Shown here: piece after piece, positions 8,498 through 16,084 of the stretch
Layout: the number at the start of each line of letters is the position of its first letter
How positions within the stretch are numbered: the stretch's first letter is position 1
Source of the DNA: UBA12170 sp964293475
GTDB lineage: Bacteria > Bacteroidota > Bacteroidia > Bacteroidales > UBA12170
Assembly: GCA_964293475.1 (NCBI GenBank)
Contig: CAXYYJ010000013.1
Location: forward strand, 1-64,000
DNA length: 64,000 nucleotides
Direction of reading: 5' to 3'
The notes under the pieces: model-generated
Seen by the model: only the letters and a program-made list of their open reading frames with translations
Databases searched by the model: none
What the model was told of the DNA's origin: nothing
Program-made: the position numbers and the translations under genes

Positions 8498-8739
8498 TTA
8501 TTATAAGCCCCATTGTGCTGATGCCCATGCTTTTCCCAATCCGACGATTTCACATGAATCTCCACATTCCCCACCCAAATAGTTTCGCCCATTTTAATGG
8601 TGGCATTAAAAAAATCGGGGCCAGAGTCGGAGTTCAGTTGACCGGTTTTTATAATGGTAATTTCTTCACCATCCACCGTATGCAGCGGATTTTGAAGCAG
8701 TTGATAGCGCCACAGATAGTAGAGAAAAGCTTCGGTCAT
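8498..8739 (-). pseudogene. Duplicated 5' fragment of the DUF2851 gene
   Basis: This segment repeats 6476-6717 with one visible mismatch (6484 versus 8506). It encodes the first 80 or so residues of DUF2851, from MTEAFLYYLWRYQLL to HGHQHNGAYNN, then runs antisense into the 3' end of rhuM. The sequences upstream of the two start codons differ strongly, although the coding parts are nearly identical. That implies a recent duplication or gene conversion limited to this block. Confidence 0.92.
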
Positions 8740-9038
8740 AGCTCGGATTTTTTTGCGGATACTAAGGTAATGAAATTTGAAAACCAAACCAGAGAATTTC
8801 AGCCTGGCCGGTTAAAATTCCATTTGCTATGCAGAAACCAGTCGATTTGATAAAAATTTAGAAGCCCAAAGTGAAAGAAGTTTAAAAAATATCAATTTTT
8901 CGATGCTAAATGCCCTACCATGAAAAGCATAAGCCTTCAATTTAAGCCGAACTACCTAATTCACAATAACTTGATTTCAGGAGCACATAGGCCAAAGTGG
9001 AAATATACGCAATTGGGGTGAAATTGGCTTGGAGTTAG
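8740..9038. other. Intergenic stretch, partial reading frame only
   Basis: No gene start is seen. From about 8980 a frame without a start codon (FQEHIGQSGNIRNWGEIGLELG) runs into repeat C copy 1 and on to the stop at 9235. It looks like the C-terminal stub of a lost gene of about 85 residues. A TTG at 9029 could start a 68-residue peptide, but I do not regard it as a real gene. Confidence 0.4.
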
Positions 9039-9233
9039 GCATTACCATTAAAATTTCAGAAGGAACAGAAGCAAGATTAGAACCTAAGGGTATTGTAGGT
9101 TTTGTAGATTTATGTTCAAAATTATTTGACCGGGAAATTATTTTTTGGAGTGATAATGGTGAAGAAACTTTGAAAATAGTCTCAGCGTTTCTAAATACTC
9201 TGCAGTATATTTTCCAAGCAACTAAAAATCATT
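9039..9233. repeat. Direct repeat C, copy 1 (pair at 10625-10820)
   Basis: This segment of about 195 bp is repeated in direct orientation at 10625-10820, mostly identical with scattered substitutions. The two copies flank the MFS gene exactly, and the last 14 codons of the MFS gene lie inside copy 2. In copy 1 a different frame (ISEGTEARLEPKGIVGFVDL...) is open. Confidence 0.85.
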
Positions 9234-9307
9234 AAAATAGCCTACTATCAAAAAAAACTAAACTAACAAAACCCTATTATTGCAGGAAATTTTGTAAAAA
9301 AAATCTT

Positions 9308-10666
9308 GTGGAAAATAAAACACAAAAAGGCATAATGCCCATTTTATTTGTTGGGGTATTAATGGGGGCATTAGATATTTCGATTGTAGGCCCCGCAATC
9401 CCATCAATAGAAAAAGCCTTGAAAATCAACAGTCAGTATTCGAGCTGGATTTTTTCTATTTATGTGCTTTTTAATCTTGTTGGTATTTCGTTATTTGCCA
9501 GATTATCAGATATTTATGGCAGAAGAAAAATTTATATCATTTCCCTGCTAGTCTTTGCTTTTGGCTCTTTAATTGTCTCGTTAACCAGTTCCTATCCCTA
9601 TTTAATTGTCGGACGGGCTATTCAGGGTTTTGGCGCAAGTGGTATCTTTCCGGTGGCTTCTGCCGTTATTGGCGATTTATATCCCAAGGAAAAAAGGGGT
9701 CAAATGTTGGGATTATTGGGAGCCGTATTTGGTATAGCTTTTATCATAGGGCCTTTTATAGCGGGTATTTTCTTAAACTATTTTTCCTGGAACAGCCTAT
9801 TCATCATCAATTTGCCTATTTCAGCGGTGTTGGTTTACTTCAGTGCAAAAAGACTCCCCAATCATGCCATCTCCGATCATTTTAAAATAGACTGGAAAGG
9901 AATTATATTTTTAGGTTTATTATTGGCAGGTTTTGCTTTTAGCATCAATAATATAAAACTTCAGGAATCTGGTGGCATTGATCAAAAATGGCTATTTCTG
10001 GCCGTCATGGTTGCAGTGGTTTCGGGAATTCTATTGGTCATCAGCGAAAGACGCAACCCCAACCCCATTATTAAATTCAGCTATTTTAGAAACCCAACCA
10101 TTGTCATCACAGGGATCATTGCCATGGTCACCGGATTGATGCAGGCTTGTTTTGTTTTTATACCTAAATACTCGGTTCAAACCTTTTCTGTTTCTACTTC
10201 AACCGCCAGTTTTATGTTGGTTCCTTTTGTTATAGCCACAGCCATAGGAGCTCCTGTCTTTGGAAAGCTCATCGATAAATTTGGGGTTAAACCCATTTTG
10301 ATTTTAGGAATATTATTAAGTTTTATTGGCTTTGGCATTATCAATCTCAGCAACAATCAGTTATCATTATTTTATACCAGTGGGGTTTTTATAGGTTTGG
10401 GATTGTCTATTTTGGCAGGGAGCTCATTGCGATATATCATGCTAAATGCCACCAAACCAGAGGACAGAGCCATAACTCAGGGGATGCTCACCATTTTTAC
10501 CAGCTCTGGTCAGCTGATCGGTGCCGCTTTATATGGCTTTATTTTAGGTTCTTTGGCATCCAGCCATTCCTTCAAATATGTTTTTATTATTGCCGCCAGC
10601 GCTTTGTTTTTGGTATTCTTTTTAGCATTATCATTAAAATTTCAGAAGGAACAGAAGCAAGATTAG
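9308..10666 (+). CDS. MFS drug-exporter-like transporter
   Basis: This 452-residue protein of the major facilitator superfamily resembles the drug:H+ antiporter (DHA2, QacA/EmrB-like) branch. Motif D1-like ALDISIVGPAIP is at about residue 20, motif A is ARLSDIYGRRKIY (about residue 62), and motif C is LGAVFGIAFIIGPFIAG (about residue 140). The likely start is GTG at 9308 or the ATG nine codons later. The substrate cannot be told. The gene sits between the two copies of repeat C, and its last codons (SLKFQKEQKQD) are supplied by the repeat, read in a different frame from the older reading frame there. It looks like a horizontally acquired single-gene insertion. Confidence 0.9.
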   Translation: MENKTQKGIMPILFVGVLMGALDISIVGPAIPSIEKALKINSQYSSWIFSIYVLFNLVGISLFARLSDIYGRRKIYIISLLVFAFGSLIVSLTSSYPYLIVGRAIQGFGASGIFPVASAVIGDLYPKEKRGQMLGLLGAVFGIAFIIGPFIAGIFLNYFSWNSLFIINLPISAVLVYFSAKRLPNHAISDHFKIDWKGIIFLGLLLAGFAFSINNIKLQESGGIDQKWLFLAVMVAVVSGILLVISERRNPNPIIKFSYFRNPTIVITGIIAMVTGLMQACFVFIPKYSVQTFSVSTSTASFMLVPFVIATAIGAPVFGKLIDKFGVKPILILGILLSFIGFGIINLSNNQLSLFYTSGVFIGLGLSILAGSSLRYIMLNATKPEDRAITQGMLTIFTSSGQLIGAALYGFILGSLASSHSFKYVFIIAASALFLVFFLALSLKFQKEQKQD

Positions 10667-10820
10667 AGGCTACGGATATTGTAGGTTTTGCGGATTTATG
10701 TTCAAAATTATTTGCCCGGGAAATTATTTTTTTGGAGTGATAATGGTGAAGAAACTTTGAAAATAGACTTATCGCTTCTAAACACTCCGCCGTATATTTC
10801 TAAACCAACTAAAAATCATT
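10625..10820. repeat. Direct repeat C, copy 2
   Basis: This is the partner of 9039-9233 and overlaps the last 14 codons of the MFS gene. The frame corresponding to ISEGTEARLEATDIVGFADL is still visible but ends at REIIFLE, because an extra T in the T-run near 10730 shifts it. Confidence 0.85.
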
Positions 10821-10937
10821 TGTGTTTATTCAGATTTGTCGGTATACGAACTTGAAAATGCACCGGAAAAGGTAAAAACTCATTTTTTAACTTTGGTCAA
10901 AGAACATACTGAGTTTTTAGAAATAACGAAGAAGTGA
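10821..10937 (+). pseudogene. C-terminal gene fragment, family unknown
   Basis: Directly after repeat C, an open frame without a start reads CVYSDLSVYELENAPEKV and ends LVKEHTEFLEITKK at a TGA near 10937. The composition looks like real protein. It is probably the tail of a gene cut by the repeat. I do not recognise the family. Confidence 0.4.
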
Positions 10938-11060
10938 TAAAACTCCGATTCACATTGCTTTCCAAAAATATTCCAATTTATTTTGCTTTAATGGCATATA
11001 CCTAAAACTATTTTTTTTATATTAGCCATCTAAACATCCTAATGCCAATTTGTTACCTAT
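10935..11060. repeat. Direct repeat B, copy 2
   Basis: This is the partner of 6842-6966, with an identical core of about 50 bp around ATGGCATATACCTAAAACTA. It leads directly into a short broken ORF starting at 11058, so it was probably the promoter region of that gene. Confidence 0.75.
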
Positions 11061-11196
11061 GCCTGATGAATTTTCTAATATTTTTTATCAAACAAAAAAA
11101 ATTGTTGCCAAATGGGATATGGAATTGGATAAACTGAATAATATATTGGATAATGCAAAATTGAGGGTATTAGGAGTGTTAGGTGTGACCCTATAA
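11058..11196 (+). pseudogene. Short ORF broken at a poly-A tract
   Basis: From the ATG at 11058 the frame reads MPDEFSNIFYQTKK. It shifts at a run of nine A (about 11093-11101), and the plausible continuation IVAKWDMELDKLNNILDNAK then LRVLGVLGVTL ends at the TAA near 11196. Without the shift the ATG frame stops within about ten codons. A weaker copy follows repeat B copy 1. The family is unknown; it may be the truncated start of a gene replaced by the SIR2-HerA cassette. Confidence 0.45.
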
Positions 11197-11254
11197 AAAG
11201 TGACGTTTCTACCTACCACAGAATAATAAAATTAAAAATTAATTATAAACGACA

Positions 11255-12445
11255 ATGGACAAAATAAATGTAATCAGAGAAGTTAGAGAATTAAAAACTC
11301 ATTTGTCGTATTCAAAAAATATAGGATTCTTTTTTGGGGCTGGGACATCTTGTGCTTTAAATATTCCGAATGTAGAACAATTGACAACCGAAATTGAAAA
11401 CAAATTAACAGGAGACTATTTGGCTAACTTTAAACATGTAAAAACAGATTTGGAAACAATCGTCACTGCACGAAAAGTGAATATCGAAGAAATTTTAAAT
11501 CAGATTCGTAGGATTAGAGAATTAACTGGCGAAACAGCAAAAGAATATCAAGGTGTTAGTGGTGCAAATGCAAAACTACTTGACAAAGAAGTATGTACGA
11601 TCATATACGGCATCATTGCTGAGAAAGAATCACTTGCGGACATAGACAAGACAAAAAAATTCTTTGCTTGGTTAAGCCTTTTAAACAGGGACTTCTCAAA
11701 AGAAATATTTACTACAAATTACGATTTGATCATTGAGAAGTCTTTAGAAGCAAGTCAAATCCCATATTTCGATGGTTTTGTTGGTTCATATGAGCCATTT
11801 TTCTGGCAAGAAAGTATTGATCAATTTGTATCCAAAAATGATTTAACCCAAAACTGGATCAGATTATGGAAGATACACGGTTCTCTAAGTTGGTTTTGGA
11901 AAGAAGACCCAAAAACAAAAGCTCAACAAATCATTCGTATTGGCAAAATTGAAAATATTAAGGATGAAGAAAATGAGCTAGTTATATATCCATCAAAAGA
12001 GAAATATGACTCATCGAAGAAGCAACCATTTATAGCCTATTTTGACAGACTTAAAAACTACTTATTAAGTGGTGAACTGTTATTCGTTTTTACTGGCTAC
12101 TCCTTTTCCGACCAACACATTAATGAGATTATTTTTAATTGTTTAAGGCAAAACAATAGACTTACAGCTTTAGTATTTTTCTTTCAGGATTCGGAAGTTG
12201 AAAACCTTCATAAACAAACATCTTCTTATATGAATCTAAATGTTTTTGGTCCTACAAAAGCTATTATTAACGGGAATCTAGGTGAATGGGAATATTTGTC
12301 TTCAGATTTAAAACCAAATGAAAAGCCTGATTCATACTGGAATACAGCAGACAATAAATTTAAACTTGGAGATTTTAATGAACTTGTAAATTTCTTTATC
12401 ACAAATTCAGGTAAAAAGGACGCAATTGAATCAATCGTAAAATGA
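11255..12445 (+). CDS. SIR2-like NADase of SIR2-HerA antiphage system
   Basis: This 396-residue protein has a SIR2 fold: the nucleotide loop FFFGAGTSCAL (residues 25-35), the TTNYD motif with putative catalytic Asn155, and KIHGS with His208. In characterised SIR2-HerA (Nezha-type) systems the SIR2 protein forms a complex with a HerA-type ATPase and depletes NAD+ on phage infection. Late in the protein the segment LLFVFTGYSFSDQHINEII resembles the C-terminal part typical of SIR2_2 proteins. The stop overlaps the HerA start by 4 bp (ATGA), so the two are translationally coupled. The gene is markedly AT-rich compared with the flanking core genes, consistent with transfer. Confidence 0.92.
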   Translation: MDKINVIREVRELKTHLSYSKNIGFFFGAGTSCALNIPNVEQLTTEIENKLTGDYLANFKHVKTDLETIVTARKVNIEEILNQIRRIRELTGETAKEYQGVSGANAKLLDKEVCTIIYGIIAEKESLADIDKTKKFFAWLSLLNRDFSKEIFTTNYDLIIEKSLEASQIPYFDGFVGSYEPFFWQESIDQFVSKNDLTQNWIRLWKIHGSLSWFWKEDPKTKAQQIIRIGKIENIKDEENELVIYPSKEKYDSSKKQPFIAYFDRLKNYLLSGELLFVFTGYSFSDQHINEIIFNCLRQNNRLTALVFFFQDSEVENLHKQTSSYMNLNVFGPTKAIINGNLGEWEYLSSDLKPNEKPDSYWNTADNKFKLGDFNELVNFFITNSGKKDAIESIVK

Positions 12446-14205
12446 AAACTGAAATTACATATTTAGGACACATTATACGTGTTGATTCTGGAACTATTGA
12501 AGTTGAAGTTTCAAATGATATTCCATCTGCTGCGCCAATTATAAATGGACGACTTTACAAAATTGGTCAAATAGGGACTTTTATAAAAATTCCTATTGGC
12601 AATATTACAATTTATGGAATTGTATCATCCGTAAGTAACACTCCGAGCAAAGCTGATGAAACGAACTTGAGATATACTTTTGGTTCACGTTTTCTTACGG
12701 TTCAACTTGTTGGTGAAAAAATTGGTGAAGATGATTTTGAAAAAGGGATTGGAACCTATCCAACGATCAATGATGAAGTCCACATAGTAATTGAGAAAGA
12801 CCTTTTTGATATTTATGGTAAGAAAGATTCAGGGTCAATTGAAATCGGCAAACATTCATCATCTGAGAATCTGAGTGTTTATGCAGATTTGCATAAACTT
12901 GTTTTAAGACATTGTGCAATTTTAGGCTCGACAGGAAGTGGCAAGTCAAATACCACAGTAAGTATTTTGAAGGCGATTTTAGATGATTATCAAGGTTCAA
13001 GAGTGATTTTGGTTGATCCACACGGGGAATATCCAAGCGCATTCCCTGATGCCAAAGTTTTTAAAATAAATGAGGTAGCAAATCCTTTATTTATTCCTTT
13101 TTGGTTGATGAGTTTTGATGAATTGGCTTATTTTCTTGTAGGCGCAAAACCAACTGATGACCAAAAACCTGATTATAGGTTATTCCGTGAATTAGTAACA
13201 AATTTTAAAAAGGAAAATTGTTCGCTAAAAGCAGGAGTCGTAAATCCTAATTTTGTCACAGCGGATTCACCAATTCCTTTTAGTGCTAGGAAATTATGGC
13301 ATGAAATGAATTGGTGGTTAAATGCAACATTTAATCTTTCAAATAAGGATGACCAAACAAAAACTTCAGCGGTTGAAATAAGTAATGGTGATTGCGAAAC
13401 ATTAACACCAGCACAATTTACACCATATCAATTAAATAACAATCCGCCTCATAAATCTAAGCATCAAGAATATTACTCATACGAAAAGAAAATATTATCA
13501 AGATTGAGAGATTCGAGATTTGATTTTCTATTTAATCCTGGTGATTATAAAGATGCCAATTCCCCAAAAGATTTGCATAATTTATTAAATGAATGGATTG
13601 GAAGTGACAAGAAACTTGCAATTCTTGATTTAAGTGGCGTTCCGTTTGAAGTATTGGATATTACAGTTGGACTCATAACTCGTTTTATTTATGATAGTAT
13701 GTTTTGGGGGCGACACGAATCATATACTGGCAAAAACAGACCTTTACTACTCGCTTATGAGGAAGCGCATAATTACTTAAATAAAAGCGACAATAATAGT
13801 TATTCTAATGACGCAGTTGAAAAAGTCTTTAAAGAAGGACGAAAATTTGGATTAGGAGCATTAGTTATTTCACAAAGACCGTCTGAAATTTCTGAGACCA
13901 TATTAGCACAAGTTGGAACATTTATCGCATTGCGACTAACAAATTCTGGTGACCAATCAATTGTGAAAAATTCCGCTCCCGATAATTTAAATAGTTTAAT
14001 TGACTTGTTGCCGTCCTTAAGAACTGGAGAAGCTATAATCGTTGGAGAAGCAATAAAGATTCCTTCAAGGGTTAGAATAAAATTAAATATTCCAAGGCCG
14101 ACAAGTGATGATCCTAAATTGGTTGAGAAATGGCTTGAATCACATCCAGAAGATGAAGAAAACTATAAATTAGTTGTAACAAGAATTAGACAACAAAAAA
14201 TTTAG
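12442..14205 (+). CDS. HerA-like ATPase (DUF87) of SIR2-HerA antiphage system
   Basis: This 587-residue protein has an N-terminal HAS-barrel-like domain (about residues 1-130). A RecA/FtsK-fold ATPase follows with Walker A GSTGSGKSNT (residues 162-171), VDPHGEYP, a Walker B-type segment RPLLLAYEEAHNYL (about residue 432) and VISQRPSEIS. The C-terminal strand SRVRIKLNIPRP closes the ATPase as in HerA. HerA proteins form hexameric DNA translocases. With a SIR2 partner they make an antiphage NADase complex, and the HerA ring is thought to organise or control the SIR2 subunit. It overlaps the SIR2 gene by 4 bp and is followed after 3 bp by a KTSC gene. Confidence 0.93.
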   Translation: MKTEITYLGHIIRVDSGTIEVEVSNDIPSAAPIINGRLYKIGQIGTFIKIPIGNITIYGIVSSVSNTPSKADETNLRYTFGSRFLTVQLVGEKIGEDDFEKGIGTYPTINDEVHIVIEKDLFDIYGKKDSGSIEIGKHSSSENLSVYADLHKLVLRHCAILGSTGSGKSNTTVSILKAILDDYQGSRVILVDPHGEYPSAFPDAKVFKINEVANPLFIPFWLMSFDELAYFLVGAKPTDDQKPDYRLFRELVTNFKKENCSLKAGVVNPNFVTADSPIPFSARKLWHEMNWWLNATFNLSNKDDQTKTSAVEISNGDCETLTPAQFTPYQLNNNPPHKSKHQEYYSYEKKILSRLRDSRFDFLFNPGDYKDANSPKDLHNLLNEWIGSDKKLAILDLSGVPFEVLDITVGLITRFIYDSMFWGRHESYTGKNRPLLLAYEEAHNYLNKSDNNSYSNDAVEKVFKEGRKFGLGALVISQRPSEISETILAQVGTFIALRLTNSGDQSIVKNSAPDNLNSLIDLLPSLRTGEAIIVGEAIKIPSRVRIKLNIPRPTSDDPKLVEKWLESHPEDEENYKLVVTRIRQQKI

Positions 14206-14208
14206 AAT

Positions 14209-14415
14209 ATGGAAAGAGATTATGTAGAATCAACAATGATTAGAAGCTTTGGTTTTGAGATTTCAACTTTAGAAGTAGAATTTAATAGTGGCGCAATTTG
14301 GCAATATTTTGATGTCCCAGAAAGTGTTTTCTATGAAATGAAAGCAGCAAGTTCTTGTGGTAAATTCTTCCTCGCAAATATTAGAGGACAGTATTCTGAA
14401 TCACAGGTTGGTTAA
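14209..14415 (+). CDS. KTSC domain protein, third gene of the SIR2-HerA operon
   Basis: This 68-residue protein consists of one KTSC domain: STMIRSFGFEISTLEVEF, GAIWQYFDVPESVFYEM, SCGKFFLANIRGQY. The domain was named from a C-terminal extension of some lysyl-tRNA synthetases and also occurs as small stand-alone proteins, often near mobile or defence genes. Its role is not known. The start lies 3 bp after the HerA stop codon, so it is almost certainly co-transcribed and may be an accessory of the defence system. The frame is intact. Confidence 0.82.
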   Translation: MERDYVESTMIRSFGFEISTLEVEFNSGAIWQYFDVPESVFYEMKAASSCGKFFLANIRGQYSESQVG

Positions 14416-14527
14416 AGAAAAAAGGACAAATTTTTTCTAGAATTCAATCTAACTTTGACATTCAAAAAATAAGCATTAATATGGCTTTCTTTTATGAATT
14501 TGATTTAAAACGTAAAAAAAACAAAAA

Positions 14528-14713
14528 ATGAAAAAGATTCTGTTATTATTTGTGGCATCAGTTTTAATTATTAGTAGTTGTGGTAGTAGGGGAAGCAGTT
14601 GTCCTCATCAAAATGAGTATGGAACAGTTAAAAAAGTCCCTGTAGGGGTAGATAGGGAAGGAAAGGATATTTGTAAATGGTACTGCACAAAATGTAAGAA
14701 GTATGTTGATTAA
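14528..14713 (+). CDS. Small Cys-rich lipoprotein
   Basis: This 61-residue peptide has a lipoprotein signal (MKKILLLFVASVLIISSCG, lipidation Cys at residue 18). The mature part has several Cys and a His (CPHQ, CKWYCTKCKKY), arranged like a small zinc site. It lies 112 bp after the KTSC gene on the same strand with an A-rich region just upstream. I do not recognise a family. The clear signal peptide makes it a probable real gene. Confidence 0.6.
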   Translation: MKKILLLFVASVLIISSCGSRGSSCPHQNEYGTVKKVPVGVDREGKDICKWYCTKCKKYVD

Positions 14714-14938
14714 GCTAAAATCTTAAATTTGCATGTAAAGTCTATGATTAAAGAAAAAAGTGAATGTTGGAAGATGACTAATAGTCTCTTTACCCCATCT
14801 GTCACTGGTATACTGGTAAATGCGATCATTTGAGTTATTTAATCTCCCCTACGGACGCCAAAAACCCACCCAAAAATTTCACCATAAAACCATCAGTTTT
14901 AGGCTAACCGGACTCAAAATGCTTTATTTTTGGGGGAT
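14714..14938. other. Non-coding stretch before the KilA-N remnant
   Basis: No convincing gene. The 3' half (about 14865-14940, from CAAAAATTTCACCATAAAAC to the GGGGG run) is repeated at 16232-16305 and looks like the upstream region of the KilA-N gene. Confidence 0.5.
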
Positions 14939-15160
14939 ATGACCAAGAGAATTAAAGGAGTTGAAATCGAACCCTTTTAAATCTATCAAATTTGATTGGT
15001 TTAAAAGCAAGTAAATAATCCTTCTTTTAATTATGGCGAATTCGCCATAATTAAAAGTAAATCAGGACTTAATAATTTCAAAATCAGTGTAAAAGAATTC
15101 GCCGAACGAACCAATGCCATTGGATTACAAGCAAAAGCAGGTCGCTATGGCGGTACTTAA
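14939..15160 (+). pseudogene. KilA-N domain gene remnant, copy 1
   Basis: The ATG at 14939 opens MTKRIKGVEIEPF and stops. Downstream frames give KSIKFDWFKSK, then NPSFNYGEFAIIKSKSGL, NNFKISVKEFAERTNAIG and LQAKAGRYGGT before a stop. The last parts match the KilA-N family signature (T-x-A-I-G...AKAGRYGGTYAH), which is cut just before the conserved continuation. KilA-N is a phage-type DNA-binding domain. The gene has internal deletions and premature stops, so it is inactive. Confidence 0.75.
15024..15057. repeat. Perfect 34-bp palindrome in KilA-N remnant
   Basis: The arm CTTTTAATTATGGCGAA is followed directly by its exact reverse complement, centred on GAATTC at 15038-15043. It lies in the part of the KilA-N remnant that encodes NYGEFAII. 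A matching near-palindrome occurs in the second remnant at 16146-16177. Confidence 0.9.
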
Positions 15161-15247
15161 ATCTTTTCTCTAAAAAACACAAAATTTGAACTCTCAAATG
15201 AAAGCTTTGGTGCTGTAAATCAATAATTTAAACCCCTAAAACAGTCT

Positions 15248-15288
15248 TACGTCATAAGCAGGCTAAACAAAAACTTGCTTTTGACGTA
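15248..15288. promoter_or_regulatory. Inverted repeat upstream of the VapBC-type module, likely operator
   Basis: The arm TACGTCATAAGCAGG (15248-15262) and the reverse complement of 15274-15288 (TACGTCAAAAGCAAG) differ at only two of fifteen positions. An 11-nt spacer separates them. The repeat sits directly upstream of the candidate -7 box at 15298 and overlaps the expected -33 region. This is the usual place for toxin-antitoxin autorepression. Confidence 0.65.
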
Positions 15289-15297
15289 TATGTTTTC

Positions 15298-15305
15298 TAA
15301 ATTTG
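15298..15305 (+). promoter_or_regulatory. Candidate -7 promoter element of the toxin-antitoxin operon
   Basis: TAAATTTG matches TAnnTTTG and lies 20 bp before the antitoxin ATG. A TTG at about 15275-15277 is 20 bp further upstream, a suitable -33 element that falls inside the inverted repeat. Confidence 0.5.
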
Positions 15306-15325
15306 CACGTAACAAAGTTTTAATT

Positions 15326-15577
15326 ATGGAAACTAAATTAACATTGAGACTAAATGATCACGTGATTGAAAGAGCTAAAGATTATGCCCGAAGCCATAAG
15401 ATTAGCCTGTCGAAAATGATTGAATCTTATCTTGAAAGCATTACAAGACAAAAAGTTGACGAGAAAAAAATTTCGATTACACCCCTTGTTGAGAGTTTGA
15501 GCGGGGTGATTGATTTGCCCTCCGACTTTGATTATAAAAAAGATTATCGCGATTTTTTAGAAGAAAAGTATCAATGA
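15326..15577 (+). CDS. Antitoxin, DUF6364-like / ribbon-helix-helix type
   Basis: The protein has 83 residues. It begins METKLTLRLNDHVIERAKDYARSH, a strand followed by helices as in ribbon-helix-helix antitoxins such as those annotated DUF6364. A flexible acidic tail (DFDYKKDYRDFLEEKYQ) is typical of toxin-binding segments. I chose the ATG at 15326 because it starts directly with the family motif. The gene overlaps the PIN toxin by 4 bp (ATGA). The antitoxin is expected to neutralise the toxin and repress the operon through the inverted repeat at 15248-15288. Confidence 0.85.
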   Translation: METKLTLRLNDHVIERAKDYARSHKISLSKMIESYLESITRQKVDEKKISITPLVESLSGVIDLPSDFDYKKDYRDFLEEKYQ

Positions 15578-15987
15578 GAAAGCTATTCATCGACACAAAT
15601 ATCGTGATTGATTTGCTATCGCGCAGAGAGCCCTTTTTTGAGGAAGCGGCAGAATTATTTTCACTTGCCGACAGAAAACAGATAGAAATCACAGTTTCAT
15701 CTTTAACCATTGCAAATACCAGTTATGCATTGCTAAGGCAAATGGATGCGGCTAAGGCAAAATCGATTTTAAGAAAACTTAGATTAATTTTGCGGGTATT
15801 GCCCTTAGATGATAAAATAATCGGATTGGCATTAGATGACGATACTTTTACTGATTTTGAAGATGGGCTTCAATATTTTACAGCCATTGAAAACGAGCAG
15901 GAATTGATTGTTACAAGAAATCTAAAGGATTTTAAAGGCTCAAAGTTGCCAACAATGACAGCAAAACAATTTATAGAAACAATTTAA
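15574..15987 (+). CDS. vapC: PIN domain toxin, VapC-type ribonuclease
   Basis: This 137-residue PIN domain protein has the first acidic motif LFIDTNIVIDLL (Asp7), a conserved Glu in the FFEEAAELF helix, and the late acidic cluster DDDTFTDFEDGLQYFTA (about residue 95). VTRNLKDF follows near the end. VapC toxins cleave tRNA or rRNA in a Mg2+-dependent manner. The 4-bp overlap with the preceding antitoxin gene fits a standard type II module. It lies between two KilA-N remnants. Confidence 0.9.
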   Translation: MRKLFIDTNIVIDLLSRREPFFEEAAELFSLADRKQIEITVSSLTIANTSYALLRQMDAAKAKSILRKLRLILRVLPLDDKIIGLALDDDTFTDFEDGLQYFTAIENEQELIVTRNLKDFKGSKLPTMTAKQFIETI

Positions 15988-16084
15988 AAAGGTCATCTGC
16001 CAATAAGCAGGACTTTGAAGGTTCCTCACGTCTAATTAACTAATGGTTTAAAAGATTGAGAAGGATTTGGCTCTCATTTAAAAA

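Noticed and set aside
9029..9235. A 68-residue ORF starting at TTG (LELGITIKISEGTEARLE...)
   Set aside because: The frame is open upstream of the TTG without a start codon, and the segment is half of a direct repeat. It is more likely a gene stub than a gene.
14744..14835. Short ORF MIKEKSECWKMTNSLF... of about 29 residues
   Set aside because: Too short, no partner or signal peptide, and unremarkable composition. Nothing supports expression.
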